DNA of 64,000 nt from UBA3064 sp023258775 (GCA_044355655.1 JBIKXS010000002.1:190284-254283), one strand, 5' to 3'. Positions 28,713 through 38,028 are shown, numbered from the stretch's first letter. Made by a program: numbers and translations. Notes: generated by a model from the sequence alone, not told the origin.

Positions 28713-29582
28713 TTAATTCGAGAAATCAACCCGATCTGGGTGGGTATAGACCAGGAAATGCTTGCCCTGACATCGACCGATGAGGCAAATTCCAAGCTCC
28801 TGCGCCAACTCAAAACCCATGGCAGTGATTCCCGATCGGGATAGCAAGATGTAAATGCCCATTTGAGCGCACTTAATGACCATTTCGGAGGTTAGTCGCC
28901 CAGTGGTGTAGAAGATTTTATCCCTCGGGCTTTGATTCTCCAGTTGCATCCAGCCCGTAATGGCATCCACGGCGTTATGGCGCCCGACATCTTCAACGAA
29001 GTACAAAAAGGTGCCTTCTGACCCGGGACGGTTTTCGGCAAGCGCACAAGCATGAACGCCGCCTGCTTCCTGGTACACCGCTTGATGATTTCTTGCCTGT
29101 GCGATCACGCGCTGAATTTGCGACCTGCTGATCGAGGCTTCATGATGTAATGGCAGGCCTGTGCTTTCAGCACGAACCACTGCCATCAGATCGCCATACA
29201 TAGTCCCCTGACCACAGCCGGTGGTCACGGTTTTTCGATCCATGCGACGCTCAAAGCGTGCGATGCGTTCGGGATCTTCCCACCATGATTGTCCAGACAG
29301 CGCCAAACACTGACTTGTCACAGCTGCAGCACCAGTATCCCAGTCAACCTGAATGCTCGACACATCGCTTGCCCGGTCCACGATGCGCTGATTCATCAGC
29401 CAGCCTAAGGCCAGCAGTTCCGGCGCTCGCCCCAGTGTCATCAGTGTGACCATCTCCCGTTTATCAAAATAAATACAAAGTGGGTGTTCACCGGCAATCA
29501 TTACGTCGCGCGCTAGACCGTTCTCATCTTTCGCAATGACTGCTGTAGTTGCCTTCAGGCTTGACTGGCTAAGTTGCATCAC
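28713..29582 (-). CDS. fdhD: FdhD-family sulfurtransferase
   Basis: This 289-residue protein belongs to the FdhD/NarQ family, which delivers sulfur to the molybdenum cofactor of formate dehydrogenases. The active loop reads VTTGCGQGTMYGD, with one cysteine rather than the CxxC pair of E. coli FdhD. Other conserved stretches are FVEDVGRHNAVDAITGW and YTTGRLTSEMV. It overlaps moaA by 4 bp and is followed by the MobA-MoeA fusion. No formate dehydrogenase gene is in the window. Confidence 0.93.
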   Translation of the reverse strand: MMQLSQSSLKATTAVIAKDENGLARDVMIAGEHPLCIYFDKREMVTLMTLGRAPELLALGWLMNQRIVDRASDVSSIQVDWDTGAAAVTSQCLALSGQSWWEDPERIARFERRMDRKTVTTGCGQGTMYGDLMAVVRAESTGLPLHHEASISRSQIQRVIAQARNHQAVYQEAGGVHACALAENRPGSEGTFLYFVEDVGRHNAVDAITGWMQLENQSPRDKIFYTTGRLTSEMVIKCAQMGIYILLSRSGITAMGFELAQELGICLIGRCQGKHFLVYTHPDRVDFSN

Positions 29583-30688
29583 CCACCGATGTAGCTCATT
29601 TCAATTTTGTTTCGCCTTCTCAGGCTCACCGTGGCCTCTGTTCGCATTGCTGAGTAACGATCGCTACGCTGGTGCCAGAGGGCTGCGATCGACGCCGCCA
29701 GATCATGGTCACTTGCGCCACTGCGAAGCAGGCCCCGTAAATCCCAACCCTCGCTGGCAAATAAACAGTTGTAGAGCCTTCCGTCGGTCGATAGCCTGGC
29801 CCTTGTGCAGTCCTGGCAGAAGGGTTCGCTCACCGAAGCAATCAATCCAATTTCAAGGCTGCCGTCGTCAAGTGTCCAACGTCGTGCTACCTCGCCGCGA
29901 TAGTTCTCCTCAAGCGGGTGAATCCGGTACTGACGCTCGATCATGCGAATGATGTCGGCACTCGGTAGCACCGAGGTCATAGACCAGCCATTACTGGAGC
30001 CCACATCCATAAACTCAATGAAACGCAAGATATGCCCGGAATGGCGGAAATGCTCGAGCATTGGCAGAATTTGTTGGTCGTTGACCCCACGCTGCACGAC
30101 CATGTTAACTTTGATCGATTCAAAACCTGCTTCTTTTGCAGCCTGCAGGCCGTCCAGTACATCGGCCACTGGAAAATCAACATCATTCATTCGCCGAAAA
30201 ATAGAATCATCAATGGCATCGAGACTGACAGTGAGTCTGCTTAGCCCAGCATCGCGCAAAACCTTGGCTTTTTTTCGAAGTAAGGCCCCGTTGGTGGTAA
30301 GGGTCAGATCGGGCATCTTGCCTTGGAGCGTGTTCAGCCGGGACAACATCGCAATTAGGCGTTCAAGATGCTTGCGAAGCAAGGGCTCGCCTCCGGTGAT
30401 GCGGATCTTTTCGGTGCCAAGAACCAAGAACACACGCCCCAGTCGCTCGATTTCTTCAAATGAGAGCAAGGCAGCATGTGGCAAGAAGTCATAGTCACGA
30501 TTAAACACTGACTTCGGCATGCAATAGGCGCATCGGAAGTTACAGCGATCGGTCACCGAGACCCGGAGATCATGCAGGCTACGGCCAAGTCGATCCTTGA
30601 CCATTGAGCCCAGCAGGCGCTGATCAGGCGCGGGCATCGCGAGCGCCTGATAGCGTTGGTCAATTAGTCGAATCGTCTTCTCGCTCAT
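29579..30688 (-). CDS. moaA: GTP 3',8-cyclase MoaA
   Basis: This 369-residue radical SAM enzyme performs the first step of molybdopterin synthesis. The N-terminal cluster is Cys49, Cys53, Cys56 (CNFRCAYC), followed by RITGGEPLLR. The C-terminal cluster has FCQDCTRARL and a later cysteine in LYNCLF. The protein ends YIGG, the functional C-terminal double glycine of MoaA. Its length is somewhat above the usual, owing to an N-terminal tail of about 30 residues. It heads the moaA-fdhD-mobA/moeA operon, 39 bp downstream of rne. Confidence 0.97.
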   Translation of the reverse strand: MSEKTIRLIDQRYQALAMPAPDQRLLGSMVKDRLGRSLHDLRVSVTDRCNFRCAYCMPKSVFNRDYDFLPHAALLSFEEIERLGRVFLVLGTEKIRITGGEPLLRKHLERLIAMLSRLNTLQGKMPDLTLTTNGALLRKKAKVLRDAGLSRLTVSLDAIDDSIFRRMNDVDFPVADVLDGLQAAKEAGFESIKVNMVVQRGVNDQQILPMLEHFRHSGHILRFIEFMDVGSSNGWSMTSVLPSADIIRMIERQYRIHPLEENYRGEVARRWTLDDGSLEIGLIASVSEPFCQDCTRARLSTDGRLYNCLFASEGWDLRGLLRSGASDHDLAASIAALWHQRSDRYSAMRTEATVSLRRRNKIEMSYIGG

Positions 30689-30727
30689 TGTTAGACTCTA
30701 AACGAGCGGCTATGCTGACCTGTCATG

Positions 30728-33700
30728 TCAGTCCTTACGCGATGTTTCCACCATTTGTAGGGGCTCTTCTTCCGTTTTTGCTACTGGCTTACGTTGGCGT
30801 ACGACTCTTGGTTTGGGTTGAACGGTCTCCGATTCCAATGTTGTTTGCCTGCTGGTTTCGACGAGCTCAAGACCTGCCTGTGCGATGCTTTCACGAAGAT
30901 CGACCGGCGCGGGCTCGGCCGGCTTTATCTTCATCGCCCCGCTGTCCTCGTGTGCTCCCACTGAAGTCACCGTTGTCAGTTCAGATGCACCGGGCTCTGG
31001 CACAGGATCGGGTAGCTGCGGATTTTCCTGCGATTGGGGCAAAGTCTGCGCCTGCGGATTTTCCTGCGATTGGGGCGCCTCCTGCGTCTGGGGCACGGCC
31101 TGCGCCTGGATCGAGAGCGGCACAGAAGCCGGAGGGGTGCTAACCACATCCTTTGGCGGGCTTGGGTCAAGCGTTGCCTTGCTTGTCAACAATACCTCAG
31201 GCTGAGCTTGGGGGGCTTCGTCTTGTCCCAGACCGCCTGTGGCCATGCCAGCTACATCGCTGCTTAAGGGCCTTGCATCGTTTTCGCCTGTCGGGGCTGC
31301 GGACTCCACACCATCCACAGTCGGGGTGCTGTCTTCGCCGCCGGCACCACGACGCGAGCGCCGCCTTCTGCGTCTGGGTCGATCCGACGCTTCCTGTGCA
31401 CTGTCATCGTCTTGGAAGTTTTCAGCCTGATTAGCCTGATGTGTACTCAATCCAGGATCAGTGACCAGGGTAGCGTCATTTGTTGCTGAAGTGGGGGTTG
31501 GCCTGAGGACCTGAGCTTCCGGTGCATCCTGGTTCGCGTCGTCGTGATCGTTGCGACGCCTGCGCTCCACACGGTCTCCTCGCTCGTTGCGCTCTGTTCG
31601 GTCTCCACGCTCGTTGCGTTCTGTCCGTTCACCTCGGTCGCTCCGTTCTGGTCGATCCGCGCGCTCGCCACGTTCGTTACGTTCTCCTCGCGCTTGGGCT
31701 CGATCCCCGCGATCGCTTCGTTCGCCACGCTCAGCCCGGTCTGCTCGTTCCGAACGCTCAGTACGCTCTGGCCGCTCTGCTCGATCCGAACGCTCGCCAC
31801 GTTCAGGTCGATCACTGCGCTCGCCTCGATCCGAGCGCGGGCCACGCTCACGCCGATCTCGTCCACGACGCTCGCGCGACTCGCCGCGGTTTTGACCCGG
31901 TTCAGGCGCCAGGCTCGGTGAACTCTGAACCGTTGGCATGGGCTCGCTTGTACTGGCTGTGCTCGACACTGCGCCGCTTTGTTCGGCTCTTGCCTCATTG
32001 GCAGGCTTGCGTCGGAACCATCCCAAGACCTTACCAAGAAAGCCCTCACTTGATGGCAGCGGTGCCAGTACCGCACTAACCTGACTTTGTGCGATAGCTG
32101 GTTGAGCTTGATGGCTCGGGCTGTTTGCAGCATGCATACGACCACTCGAGGACATCGAGCCAGGGGTCGACGATGCCCCCGCAACAGCAGACTGACGCTC
32201 CGGCGTACCGCTAGGTGCGGGCGCTGTTGGTGTAATCCCTTTAACCGCTGCTTCTTGAGTTTTACGCTGTCCGTCAAACTTTGATTCAAGAAATGTATTG
32301 TCCTCTTGGGGACCGTCGGCAAGCGCATAGCTCACCCGATAATTTCCCAGCCTCTCATCGTCGTGCTTTAAGCGGTCTAGCTTGTAATGAGGCGTTTCCA
32401 GATATTTGTTGGGGATCAGAATGATCTCAACCCGCAATCGAGCTTCCATTTTGTGGATCTCTGCTCGTTTCTCGTTAAGCAGGTAAGTTGCAACCTCAAC
32501 GGGAACTTGCGCATGGACGGCTGCGCTACCCTCTTTCATAGACTCTTCCTGAATCACCCGCAAAACATGAAGTGCAGACGATTCAATATCCCGAATCACG
32601 CCCGTACCGTTACAACGGGGACAGGTCATATGTGAACCCTCGTTAAGGGCAGGGCGAAGGCGTTGTCTTGACAATTCCATTAAGCCGAAGCGGCTGATCT
32701 TACCCATTTGGACACGCGCGCGATCATAGTGCAGAGCGTCCTTGAGCCTGGATTCGACCTCTCGTTGGTTTTTGCTCGATTCCATATCGATGAAGTCGAT
32801 CACAATCAGACCGCCCAAATCACGCAAGCGCATTTGCCGGGCCGCCTCATCGGCCGCCTCAATATTCGTACGCATTGCCGTTTCTTCGATGTCGCTGCCA
32901 CGGGTTGCTCGTGCAGAGTTCACATCGATGGCGACCAGTGCTTCGGTGTGATCGATCACAATCGCACCGCCAGAAGGCAGCGGTACCACCCGTGAATGAG
33001 CGGTTTCGATTTGATGTTCGATCTGAAAGCGGGAGAACAAGGGCACATCATCGCGGTATCGCTTAACGCGTCCCATATTGTCGGGCATCACCACCGACAT
33101 AAAGGCTTTTGCCTGCTCGTAGATTTCTTCGGTGTCGATGAGGATTTCACCGATATCTGGCGAGAAATAATCACGGATGGCTCGAATCACCAGACTCGAT
33201 TCAAGATAAATGAGCATCGGCGCTTTATTGTCATTTGCTGCTGACTCGATCGCACGCCAGAGTTGAAGTAAATAATTAAGATCCCACTGTAACTCTTCGG
33301 CGCTTCGACCGATACCTGCGGTCCTCGCGATCAAACTCATACCTGAAGGTACTTGGAGCTTTTCCATTGTCTCGCGCAATTCCTGGCGGTCCTCGCCCTC
33401 AATCCGTCGCGAAACACCACCCCCTCGTGGGTTGTTGGGCATAAGAACCAGGTAGCGACCTGCAAGCGATATAAAGGTGGTGAGCGCAGCGCCTTTGTTG
33501 CCGCGCTCTTCTTTCTCGACTTGGACAATGAGTTCTTGACCCTCAGCGATGACGTCCTGAATCCTAGCCCGCCCCGCTTCGCTGCCTTGTTTAAAGTAGG
33601 ACTTTGAAATTTCCTTAAACGGCAGAAAACCGTGTCTATCTTCGCCGTAATTCACAAAACAGGCCTCAAGGCTTGGCTCAACGCGGGTCACTACAGCCTT

Positions 33701-33826
33701 GTAGATGTTGCTTTTGCGAGACTCTCGTCCAGCGCTCTCGATATCAATGTCGATGAGTTTCTGCCCATCGACAATCGCGACCCTAAGCTCTTCGGCATGG
33801 GTTGCGTTAAACAACATTCGCTTCAT
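30728..33826 (-). CDS. rne: Ribonuclease E
   Basis: This 1032-residue endoribonuclease organises RNA decay and rRNA/tRNA processing. The start is ATG 33826, with GGAG upstream and the canonical beginning MKRMLFNATH. Visible parts are an S1 domain (residues about 35-120), the catalytic region DVNSARATRG and IVIDFIDM, and the Zn-link motif MTCPRCNGTG. The C-terminal half is disordered: residues about 645-760 are built of Arg/Glu/Asp repeats (RGERSDR-type), then an RRRRRRSRR cluster and a PQSQENPQ repeat. The repetitive tail is expected to bind RNA and degradosome partners. Confidence 0.96.
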   Translation of the reverse strand: MKRMLFNATHAEELRVAIVDGQKLIDIDIESAGRESRKSNIYKAVVTRVEPSLEACFVNYGEDRHGFLPFKEISKSYFKQGSEAGRARIQDVIAEGQELIVQVEKEERGNKGAALTTFISLAGRYLVLMPNNPRGGGVSRRIEGEDRQELRETMEKLQVPSGMSLIARTAGIGRSAEELQWDLNYLLQLWRAIESAANDNKAPMLIYLESSLVIRAIRDYFSPDIGEILIDTEEIYEQAKAFMSVVMPDNMGRVKRYRDDVPLFSRFQIEHQIETAHSRVVPLPSGGAIVIDHTEALVAIDVNSARATRGSDIEETAMRTNIEAADEAARQMRLRDLGGLIVIDFIDMESSKNQREVESRLKDALHYDRARVQMGKISRFGLMELSRQRLRPALNEGSHMTCPRCNGTGVIRDIESSALHVLRVIQEESMKEGSAAVHAQVPVEVATYLLNEKRAEIHKMEARLRVEIILIPNKYLETPHYKLDRLKHDDERLGNYRVSYALADGPQEDNTFLESKFDGQRKTQEAAVKGITPTAPAPSGTPERQSAVAGASSTPGSMSSSGRMHAANSPSHQAQPAIAQSQVSAVLAPLPSSEGFLGKVLGWFRRKPANEARAEQSGAVSSTASTSEPMPTVQSSPSLAPEPGQNRGESRERRGRDRRERGPRSDRGERSDRPERGERSDRAERPERTERSERADRAERGERSDRGDRAQARGERNERGERADRPERSDRGERTERNERGDRTERNERGDRVERRRRNDHDDANQDAPEAQVLRPTPTSATNDATLVTDPGLSTHQANQAENFQDDDSAQEASDRPRRRRRRSRRGAGGEDSTPTVDGVESAAPTGENDARPLSSDVAGMATGGLGQDEAPQAQPEVLLTSKATLDPSPPKDVVSTPPASVPLSIQAQAVPQTQEAPQSQENPQAQTLPQSQENPQLPDPVPEPGASELTTVTSVGAHEDSGAMKIKPAEPAPVDLRESIAQAGLELVETSRQTTLESETVQPKPRVVRQRKPVAKTEEEPLQMVETSRKD

Positions 33827-34235
33827 TTGCACTCCTTCGCACCGGCGTGGCTTGCGTTGCCAGCCCAATGGAACGAGAGCAGTCACTCTTCCCGGTGCGA
33901 CCGGGCATGATCGCAGCGCTTAGTTCACTTTCATAAGCCGTCAATAACCGTCAAAAAAAGCCATTGCTGCAACAAAAATCCTTCTCGTTGTAAGGATCGA
34001 GAAACTGTCTCGTTCGCCAGGCACCCCGGACCATCCGGAGCCGCGCATCATTCGTTTGTCTGGATGACGCGCCAAGCGCCGATTTCGGGCGGCAAGGGCC
34101 GCATATTTCGGGGCTTTGAGGCACAATGTGAGCCTCTTGCGCGACTTCGGACTGGTGTTGACGATATAAATCTGCATACATCGCAGGCGCAAAACCAAGT
34201 CCAGATCTTTACTCAGACGACCCAGTATAACCCAC
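33827..34235. other. rne leader and rne-rluC divergent intergenic region
   Basis: These 409 bases lie between the divergent rne and rluC starts. No open frame here looks real. In E. coli the long rne leader mediates autoregulation by RNase E, and a leader of similar size would fit here. On the minus strand a small stem CCGGA-TGG-TCCGG is visible around 34027-34039, and a T-rich stretch lies near 33950. The leader role is inferred from position and from the family. Confidence 0.45.
34163..34192 (-). promoter_or_regulatory. Candidate rne promoter
   Basis: On the minus strand TTGCGC (34187-34192) and TATATC (34163-34168) are separated by 18 bases. This would give an rne leader of about 330 nt. 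The match to consensus is only moderate. Confidence 0.25.
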
Positions 34236-35222
34236 ATGACATGGCATAACGCGCGGCACAGTATCGTCGATCCCGAGTACGCAGGACAGCGGCTCGATAA
34301 CTACTTGATCGCGCGCCTCAAATCGCTCCCAAAAACACGTATTTACAGGATGATTCGAAGCGGTGAAGTACGACTCAACGGCAAACGCGTCGAGGCACAG
34401 CATCGGCTCCAGGGGGGTGAGGACTTGCGTATACCGCCGTTGCGTGATTTGGCTCATTCGGTGCGACTCGATGGACAACAAGAGCACCAAGCGACACCAT
34501 CGCGTCCAGACGCAAGCAGTGAGAGCCCATCGTTTCCGGTGCTCTTTGAGGACGACTCACTCTTAGTTATTGACAAGCCAGCCGGTGTTGCAGTTCATGG
34601 CGGTAGCGGCATTAGTCGTGGTTTGATCGAATGGCTCCGCTTGATACGACCCGAATTGACCTTTCTCGAACTTGGCCATCGACTCGACCGCGAAACCTCG
34701 GGCGTGTTGGTGCTTGCCAAGCGTCGACAGGCGCTGTTGCAGCTTCATCGGGCATTTCGAGAGCGGGTGAGTGAGAAGCACTACATTGCCGTCGTCGCTG
34801 GCCGGGTACCGAAGCGCGATCGCGTGCTACGCCATCGGCTGCAACGTCATGTTGGCGAGGCCGGCGAACGGGTTGTACGGGTTGAACAAGAGGGTCTCGA
34901 AGCTGTTTCAGTGATTCGCGGACTCGGTACCATTGAGCGAGAAACGCCGAGTTATGTTTCAACGGTCATGGTGCGCATTGAAACCGGGCGCACCCACCAA
35001 ATTCGAGTTCATCTGGCGTACGAAGGCTATCCTATTCTTGGTGATGAGCGTTACGGAGACTTTCTTTTGAATCGACAGCTGAAAAGCCAGGGACTTAGAC
35101 GGATGCTTTTGCATGCCTGGCAGCTTGAGCTCGCTTGGCCGCAGGCTGCTGGAGGACGATTACGCTTCACTGCTGCCGTCCCGCAGGCCTTCAAGCCTTG
35201 GGCTTGTGGCGTCGAGCCGTGA
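34236..35222 (+). CDS. rluC: RluA-family 23S rRNA pseudouridine synthase (RluC)
   Basis: This 328-residue enzyme converts uridine to pseudouridine in 23S rRNA. An S4 RNA-binding domain occupies about residues 17-75. The catalytic aspartate is Asp151 in GHRLDRETSGV, followed by KHYIAVVAG and ETGRTHQIRVHLA. Its position divergent from rne and upstream of the HAD-Rieske-sppA genes fits RluC. The gene starts at ATG with no strong ribosome binding site. Exact target uridines are inferred from the family. Confidence 0.92.
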   Translation: MTWHNARHSIVDPEYAGQRLDNYLIARLKSLPKTRIYRMIRSGEVRLNGKRVEAQHRLQGGEDLRIPPLRDLAHSVRLDGQQEHQATPSRPDASSESPSFPVLFEDDSLLVIDKPAGVAVHGGSGISRGLIEWLRLIRPELTFLELGHRLDRETSGVLVLAKRRQALLQLHRAFRERVSEKHYIAVVAGRVPKRDRVLRHRLQRHVGEAGERVVRVEQEGLEAVSVIRGLGTIERETPSYVSTVMVRIETGRTHQIRVHLAYEGYPILGDERYGDFLLNRQLKSQGLRRMLLHAWQLELAWPQAAGGRLRFTAAVPQAFKPWACGVEP

Positions 35223-35268
35223 AATCGGGAACTGAGCCTTAAACAGCGTGATTGCTGAAGGAGTTAAT

Positions 35269-35925
35269 GTGACTGGAGCGCTTGTGGTGTTTGATTGGGA
35301 CGGCACGCTGATGGACTCAACGGGTGCGATCACCCATAGCATCCAGTCAGCAGCCCGCGATCTCGGGCTCATGGTGCCCGATCGTAAGCAAGCCTCATGG
35401 GTGATTGGTCTGGGTTTGCGCGATAGCCTCAAATATGCCGTACCGGATCTGCCAGAAGACCGACTTTCGGCGTTTGTCGAGCGGTATCGTTATCACTATC
35501 TTCATTGTGAACCAGCGCTGGGTGCTTTCGAAGGTGTGGTACCGATGCTCGAGCGGTTTAAGAGCCTTGGTGTTCCGATGGCCATTGCAACAGGCAAGTC
35601 AAGACTTGGCCTCAATCGTGTTCTTGAACAAACCGGCTGGCGTCATTTTTTTGCAGATACGCGTACTGCTGACGAAGGGCACCCAAAGCCCCACCCCTGG
35701 ATGTTGCTCGATCTTCTGTCATCGCTCGGCTCAGTGCCGTCGCAGACGATCATGGTCGGCGATACAACCCATGACCTTGAAATGGCCGCATCTGCGGGTA
35801 CAAGAGCAGTCGCAGTAAGCTACGGCGCTCATGGTGTCGAAGATCTCGCCCTTGCCAAACCCGAGGCGATTTTCTCTGACACTCCATCTTTGGCTCTTTG
35901 GTTGGAATCCCAGCTCGCAGCATGA
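35269..35925 (+). CDS. HAD-superfamily phosphatase (phosphoglycolate phosphatase-like)
   Basis: This 218-residue HAD hydrolase has motif I FDWDGTLMDST, motif II IATGKSR, a motif III lysine in HPKPHPWMLL and motif IV MVGDTTHDLEMA. A cap domain sits between motifs I and II, as in Gph-type enzymes. The start is GTG 35269 because AAGGAG lies five bases upstream; GTG 35248 is an alternative. Its stop overlaps the next gene start (ATGA). The physiological substrate is not certain. Confidence 0.88.
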   Translation: MTGALVVFDWDGTLMDSTGAITHSIQSAARDLGLMVPDRKQASWVIGLGLRDSLKYAVPDLPEDRLSAFVERYRYHYLHCEPALGAFEGVVPMLERFKSLGVPMAIATGKSRLGLNRVLEQTGWRHFFADTRTADEGHPKPHPWMLLDLLSSLGSVPSQTIMVGDTTHDLEMAASAGTRAVAVSYGAHGVEDLALAKPEAIFSDTPSLALWLESQLAA

Positions 35926-36311
35926 ACGAACCGACGCCCTCCAACTGGAAATCTGTTTGGACTGATGCCGGAAGCGCCTCCGAACTTTTCGACGGCGGCA
36001 GCGGTCTTCGCACGCTCATCCCTGGCCCGGGAGGCGATATTTCGGCCTTCGTGGTGCAGTTTCAAGGTCAGGCATTCGCCTACTTAAATCGATGTGCTCA
36101 TGTACCCGTCGAACTCGACTGGCTTGAGGGCGCTTTTTTTGACGACAGCGGGCAGTACCTTGTTTGTGCCACACATGGCGCCATGTACGAACCAAACACA
36201 GGTTTGTGTATTGATGGTCCCTGTCGCGGGCGCTCCCTTGAGGCACTTGAATGCCGAATCGAAGCGGGCCGTGTGCAGATCAGGCGTCAACAAAGGACGA
36301 AGCATGACTGA
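35922..36311 (+). CDS. Rieske [2Fe-2S] domain protein
   Basis: This 129-residue single-domain Rieske protein has cluster ligands in CAHVPVELDW (Cys-x-His) and CATHGAMYEP (Cys-x2-His), with the usual GPCRGRSL ending. It has no membrane segment or catalytic domain. It starts by 4-bp overlap with the HAD gene and overlaps sppA by 8 bp, so it is translated as part of that operon. Its electron-transfer partner is unknown. Confidence 0.9.
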   Translation: MNEPTPSNWKSVWTDAGSASELFDGGSGLRTLIPGPGGDISAFVVQFQGQAFAYLNRCAHVPVELDWLEGAFFDDSGQYLVCATHGAMYEPNTGLCIDGPCRGRSLEALECRIEAGRVQIRRQQRTKHD

Positions 36312-37302
36312 GGATACGAATAAAGCTGAGTCCCCATCAAACACCAAGGCCTGGGCAAGCGCGCACGACATTCAGCAAGCGGCGATCTTGCGCCTGCTGG
36401 AAGAAAATCAACGAGAGCAGACGCGAAAAAGACGCTGGTCGATCGTCTTCCGAGGTTTGTTCTTAATTGTTTTATTGCTTTTTTGGTACGAGTGGCGAAG
36501 CGTTAGCGGTCATGAAGCGGCAAAGCCAGATCGTCATACCGCCTTAATTGACATTCAGGGCGAAATCGACCATGAATCCGAAGCCAATGCCGACCAAATA
36601 ACCAGCGCCCTGCGAGCGGCATTTGAAGATCAGGCAACCGCTGGCGTGATTCTTAGGCTCAATAGCCCAGGCGGTTCACCAGTTCAAGCCTCAATTATTC
36701 ATCAAGAGGTTCTTCGGCTGCGGGAGAAGTATCCCAACATTCCAATACACACCGTGGTTGAAGATATTTGTGCTTCGGGAGGCTATTACGTCGCTGTTGC
36801 GAGTGACAAGATTTTCGTTGACCCTAATAGCCTCGTAGGATCAATTGGCGTGAGGCTTGATGGCTTTGGATTCACTGAAGCCATGAAACGCTTGGGCGTG
36901 GAGCGACGTTTATTCACCGCGGGCTCGGATAAGGCCATGCTCGACCCCTTTAGCACCCTAAGCGAATCGCAGAGAACTCACTTACAAAACACGCTTGATG
37001 CGCTTCACCAGAACTTTATCGAGGCAGTTAAACAAGGTCGCGGCGATCGCTTACAAGATGACAGCAAACTCTTCAGTGGTCGTGTTTGGAGCGGCGATCA
37101 GGCAATCAAGCTCGGACTCGCTGATGCAAGGGGTTCGGTCGATCAAGTTGCACGCGATGTAATTAAGGCCGACGATGTTGTCGATTTCAGCCCCAGACCG
37201 TCGTTTGCCGAACGTTTTGCCCGACGCGTCGGCGTGGAAACCTCAAGAGTGCTTGCGACGATGGGACTTCAGATCCTGGCTGCGCCGAGCCGCCTGCGCT
37301 AG
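36304..37302 (+). CDS. sppA: Signal peptide peptidase SppA-like, S49 family
   Basis: This 332-residue protease cleaves remnant signal peptides in the membrane. One transmembrane segment lies at about residues 46-62, after a cytoplasmic tail. The catalytic serine is Ser158 (CASGGYY) and the catalytic lysine Lys210 (TAGSDKAMLDPF). This is the short, single-domain form. The start ATG 36304 has AGGA upstream. Its 3' end overlaps the convergent methyltransferase gene by 60 bp. Confidence 0.93.
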   Translation: MTEDTNKAESPSNTKAWASAHDIQQAAILRLLEENQREQTRKRRWSIVFRGLFLIVLLLFWYEWRSVSGHEAAKPDRHTALIDIQGEIDHESEANADQITSALRAAFEDQATAGVILRLNSPGGSPVQASIIHQEVLRLREKYPNIPIHTVVEDICASGGYYVAVASDKIFVDPNSLVGSIGVRLDGFGFTEAMKRLGVERRLFTAGSDKAMLDPFSTLSESQRTHLQNTLDALHQNFIEAVKQGRGDRLQDDSKLFSGRVWSGDQAIKLGLADARGSVDQVARDVIKADDVVDFSPRPSFAERFARRVGVETSRVLATMGLQILAAPSRLR

Positions 37303-38028
37303 GGAGCCCAGTATAAAAACGGTCGGCTCGCGTCCTGGCAGCCAGGCTGATTGGCGCCATTGGGCGATGCTTTTGGTTTGAATCGCTTCTTTGGCAGAAC
37401 CCAGAGCAGTCGCAACACATACGCAGGTATCGTGCTTCAACACACGTGCCATCGACGCCATCATTGCATCATTTCGATAGGGTGTTTCAATCCAAATCAG
37501 GCTTCTGCCATCCTGTTCATTCAAGCGCTCAATCGCTCGTAGGGCGGCTTCGCGCTCCTCATTGGCTGCGGGCAGATAACCTTTGAATTCAAAATGTTGG
37601 CCATTAAATCCGGAGGCCATCAAAGCGAGCATTATCGACGACGGACCAATTTGCGGACGCACAGGAAAGCCAGCTGCATGGACTGCAGCGATCAAGGCTT
37701 CACCTGGATCGGCAATCGCAGGTAGGCCCGCTTCTGACAATAGACCAACCGAGTGGCCTGCCTCGAGCCAATGCAAAACTTGTTGAATGATCGTGCTGCT
37801 TTGTTGTTCGGACTTCGCCGTGTGTTCATCCCAGACCAGCATCAAGGCCTCTGGCAGCGGTCTTGGCCAGGCGCAGCGCTTCAGCCATGCACGAGCCGAC
37901 TTTGCGTCCTCCACGACGAAGTGCGAAAGCGCTTGAAGCTGCGATAACACTGGCCCGGGCAGCGATTGCGCGGGATCGCTTTCAGCATCAAGCGCCGTCG
38001 GCAGCAGGATCAGCGCTGAGGAGTTCAA
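37243..38028 (-). CDS. SAM-dependent methyltransferase, tetrapyrrole methylase fold (RsmI-related)
   Basis: This 261-residue protein has the tetrapyrrole-methylase fold shared by RsmI (16S rRNA C1402 2'-O-methylation): GLLSEAGLPAIADPG, IGPSSIMLALMASGF and the EFKGYLP loop. It belongs to a shorter divergent branch in which the N-terminal GTPIGN motif of RsmI is replaced by LLPTALDAES. The true substrate is uncertain. It overlaps maf by 41 bp on the same strand and sppA by 60 bp on the opposite strand. Confidence 0.82.
   Translation of the reverse strand: MNSSALILLPTALDAESDPAQSLPGPVLSQLQALSHFVVEDAKSARAWLKRCAWPRPLPEALMLVWDEHTAKSEQQSSTIIQQVLHWLEAGHSVGLLSEAGLPAIADPGEALIAAVHAAGFPVRPQIGPSSIMLALMASGFNGQHFEFKGYLPAANEEREAALRAIERLNEQDGRSLIWIETPYRNDAMMASMARVLKHDTCVCVATALGSAKEAIQTKSIAQWRQSAWLPGREPTVFILGSLAQAARRSQDLKSHRRKHS

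Noticed and set aside
31551..31895. Plus-strand frame rich in Arg-Ser repeats
   Set aside because: It is the antisense of the repeat tail of RNase E; the repetitive pattern arises from the rne coding sequence.
33941..34237. Minus-strand frame in the rne leader
   Set aside because: It has no domain and lies where a long untranslated rne leader is expected.
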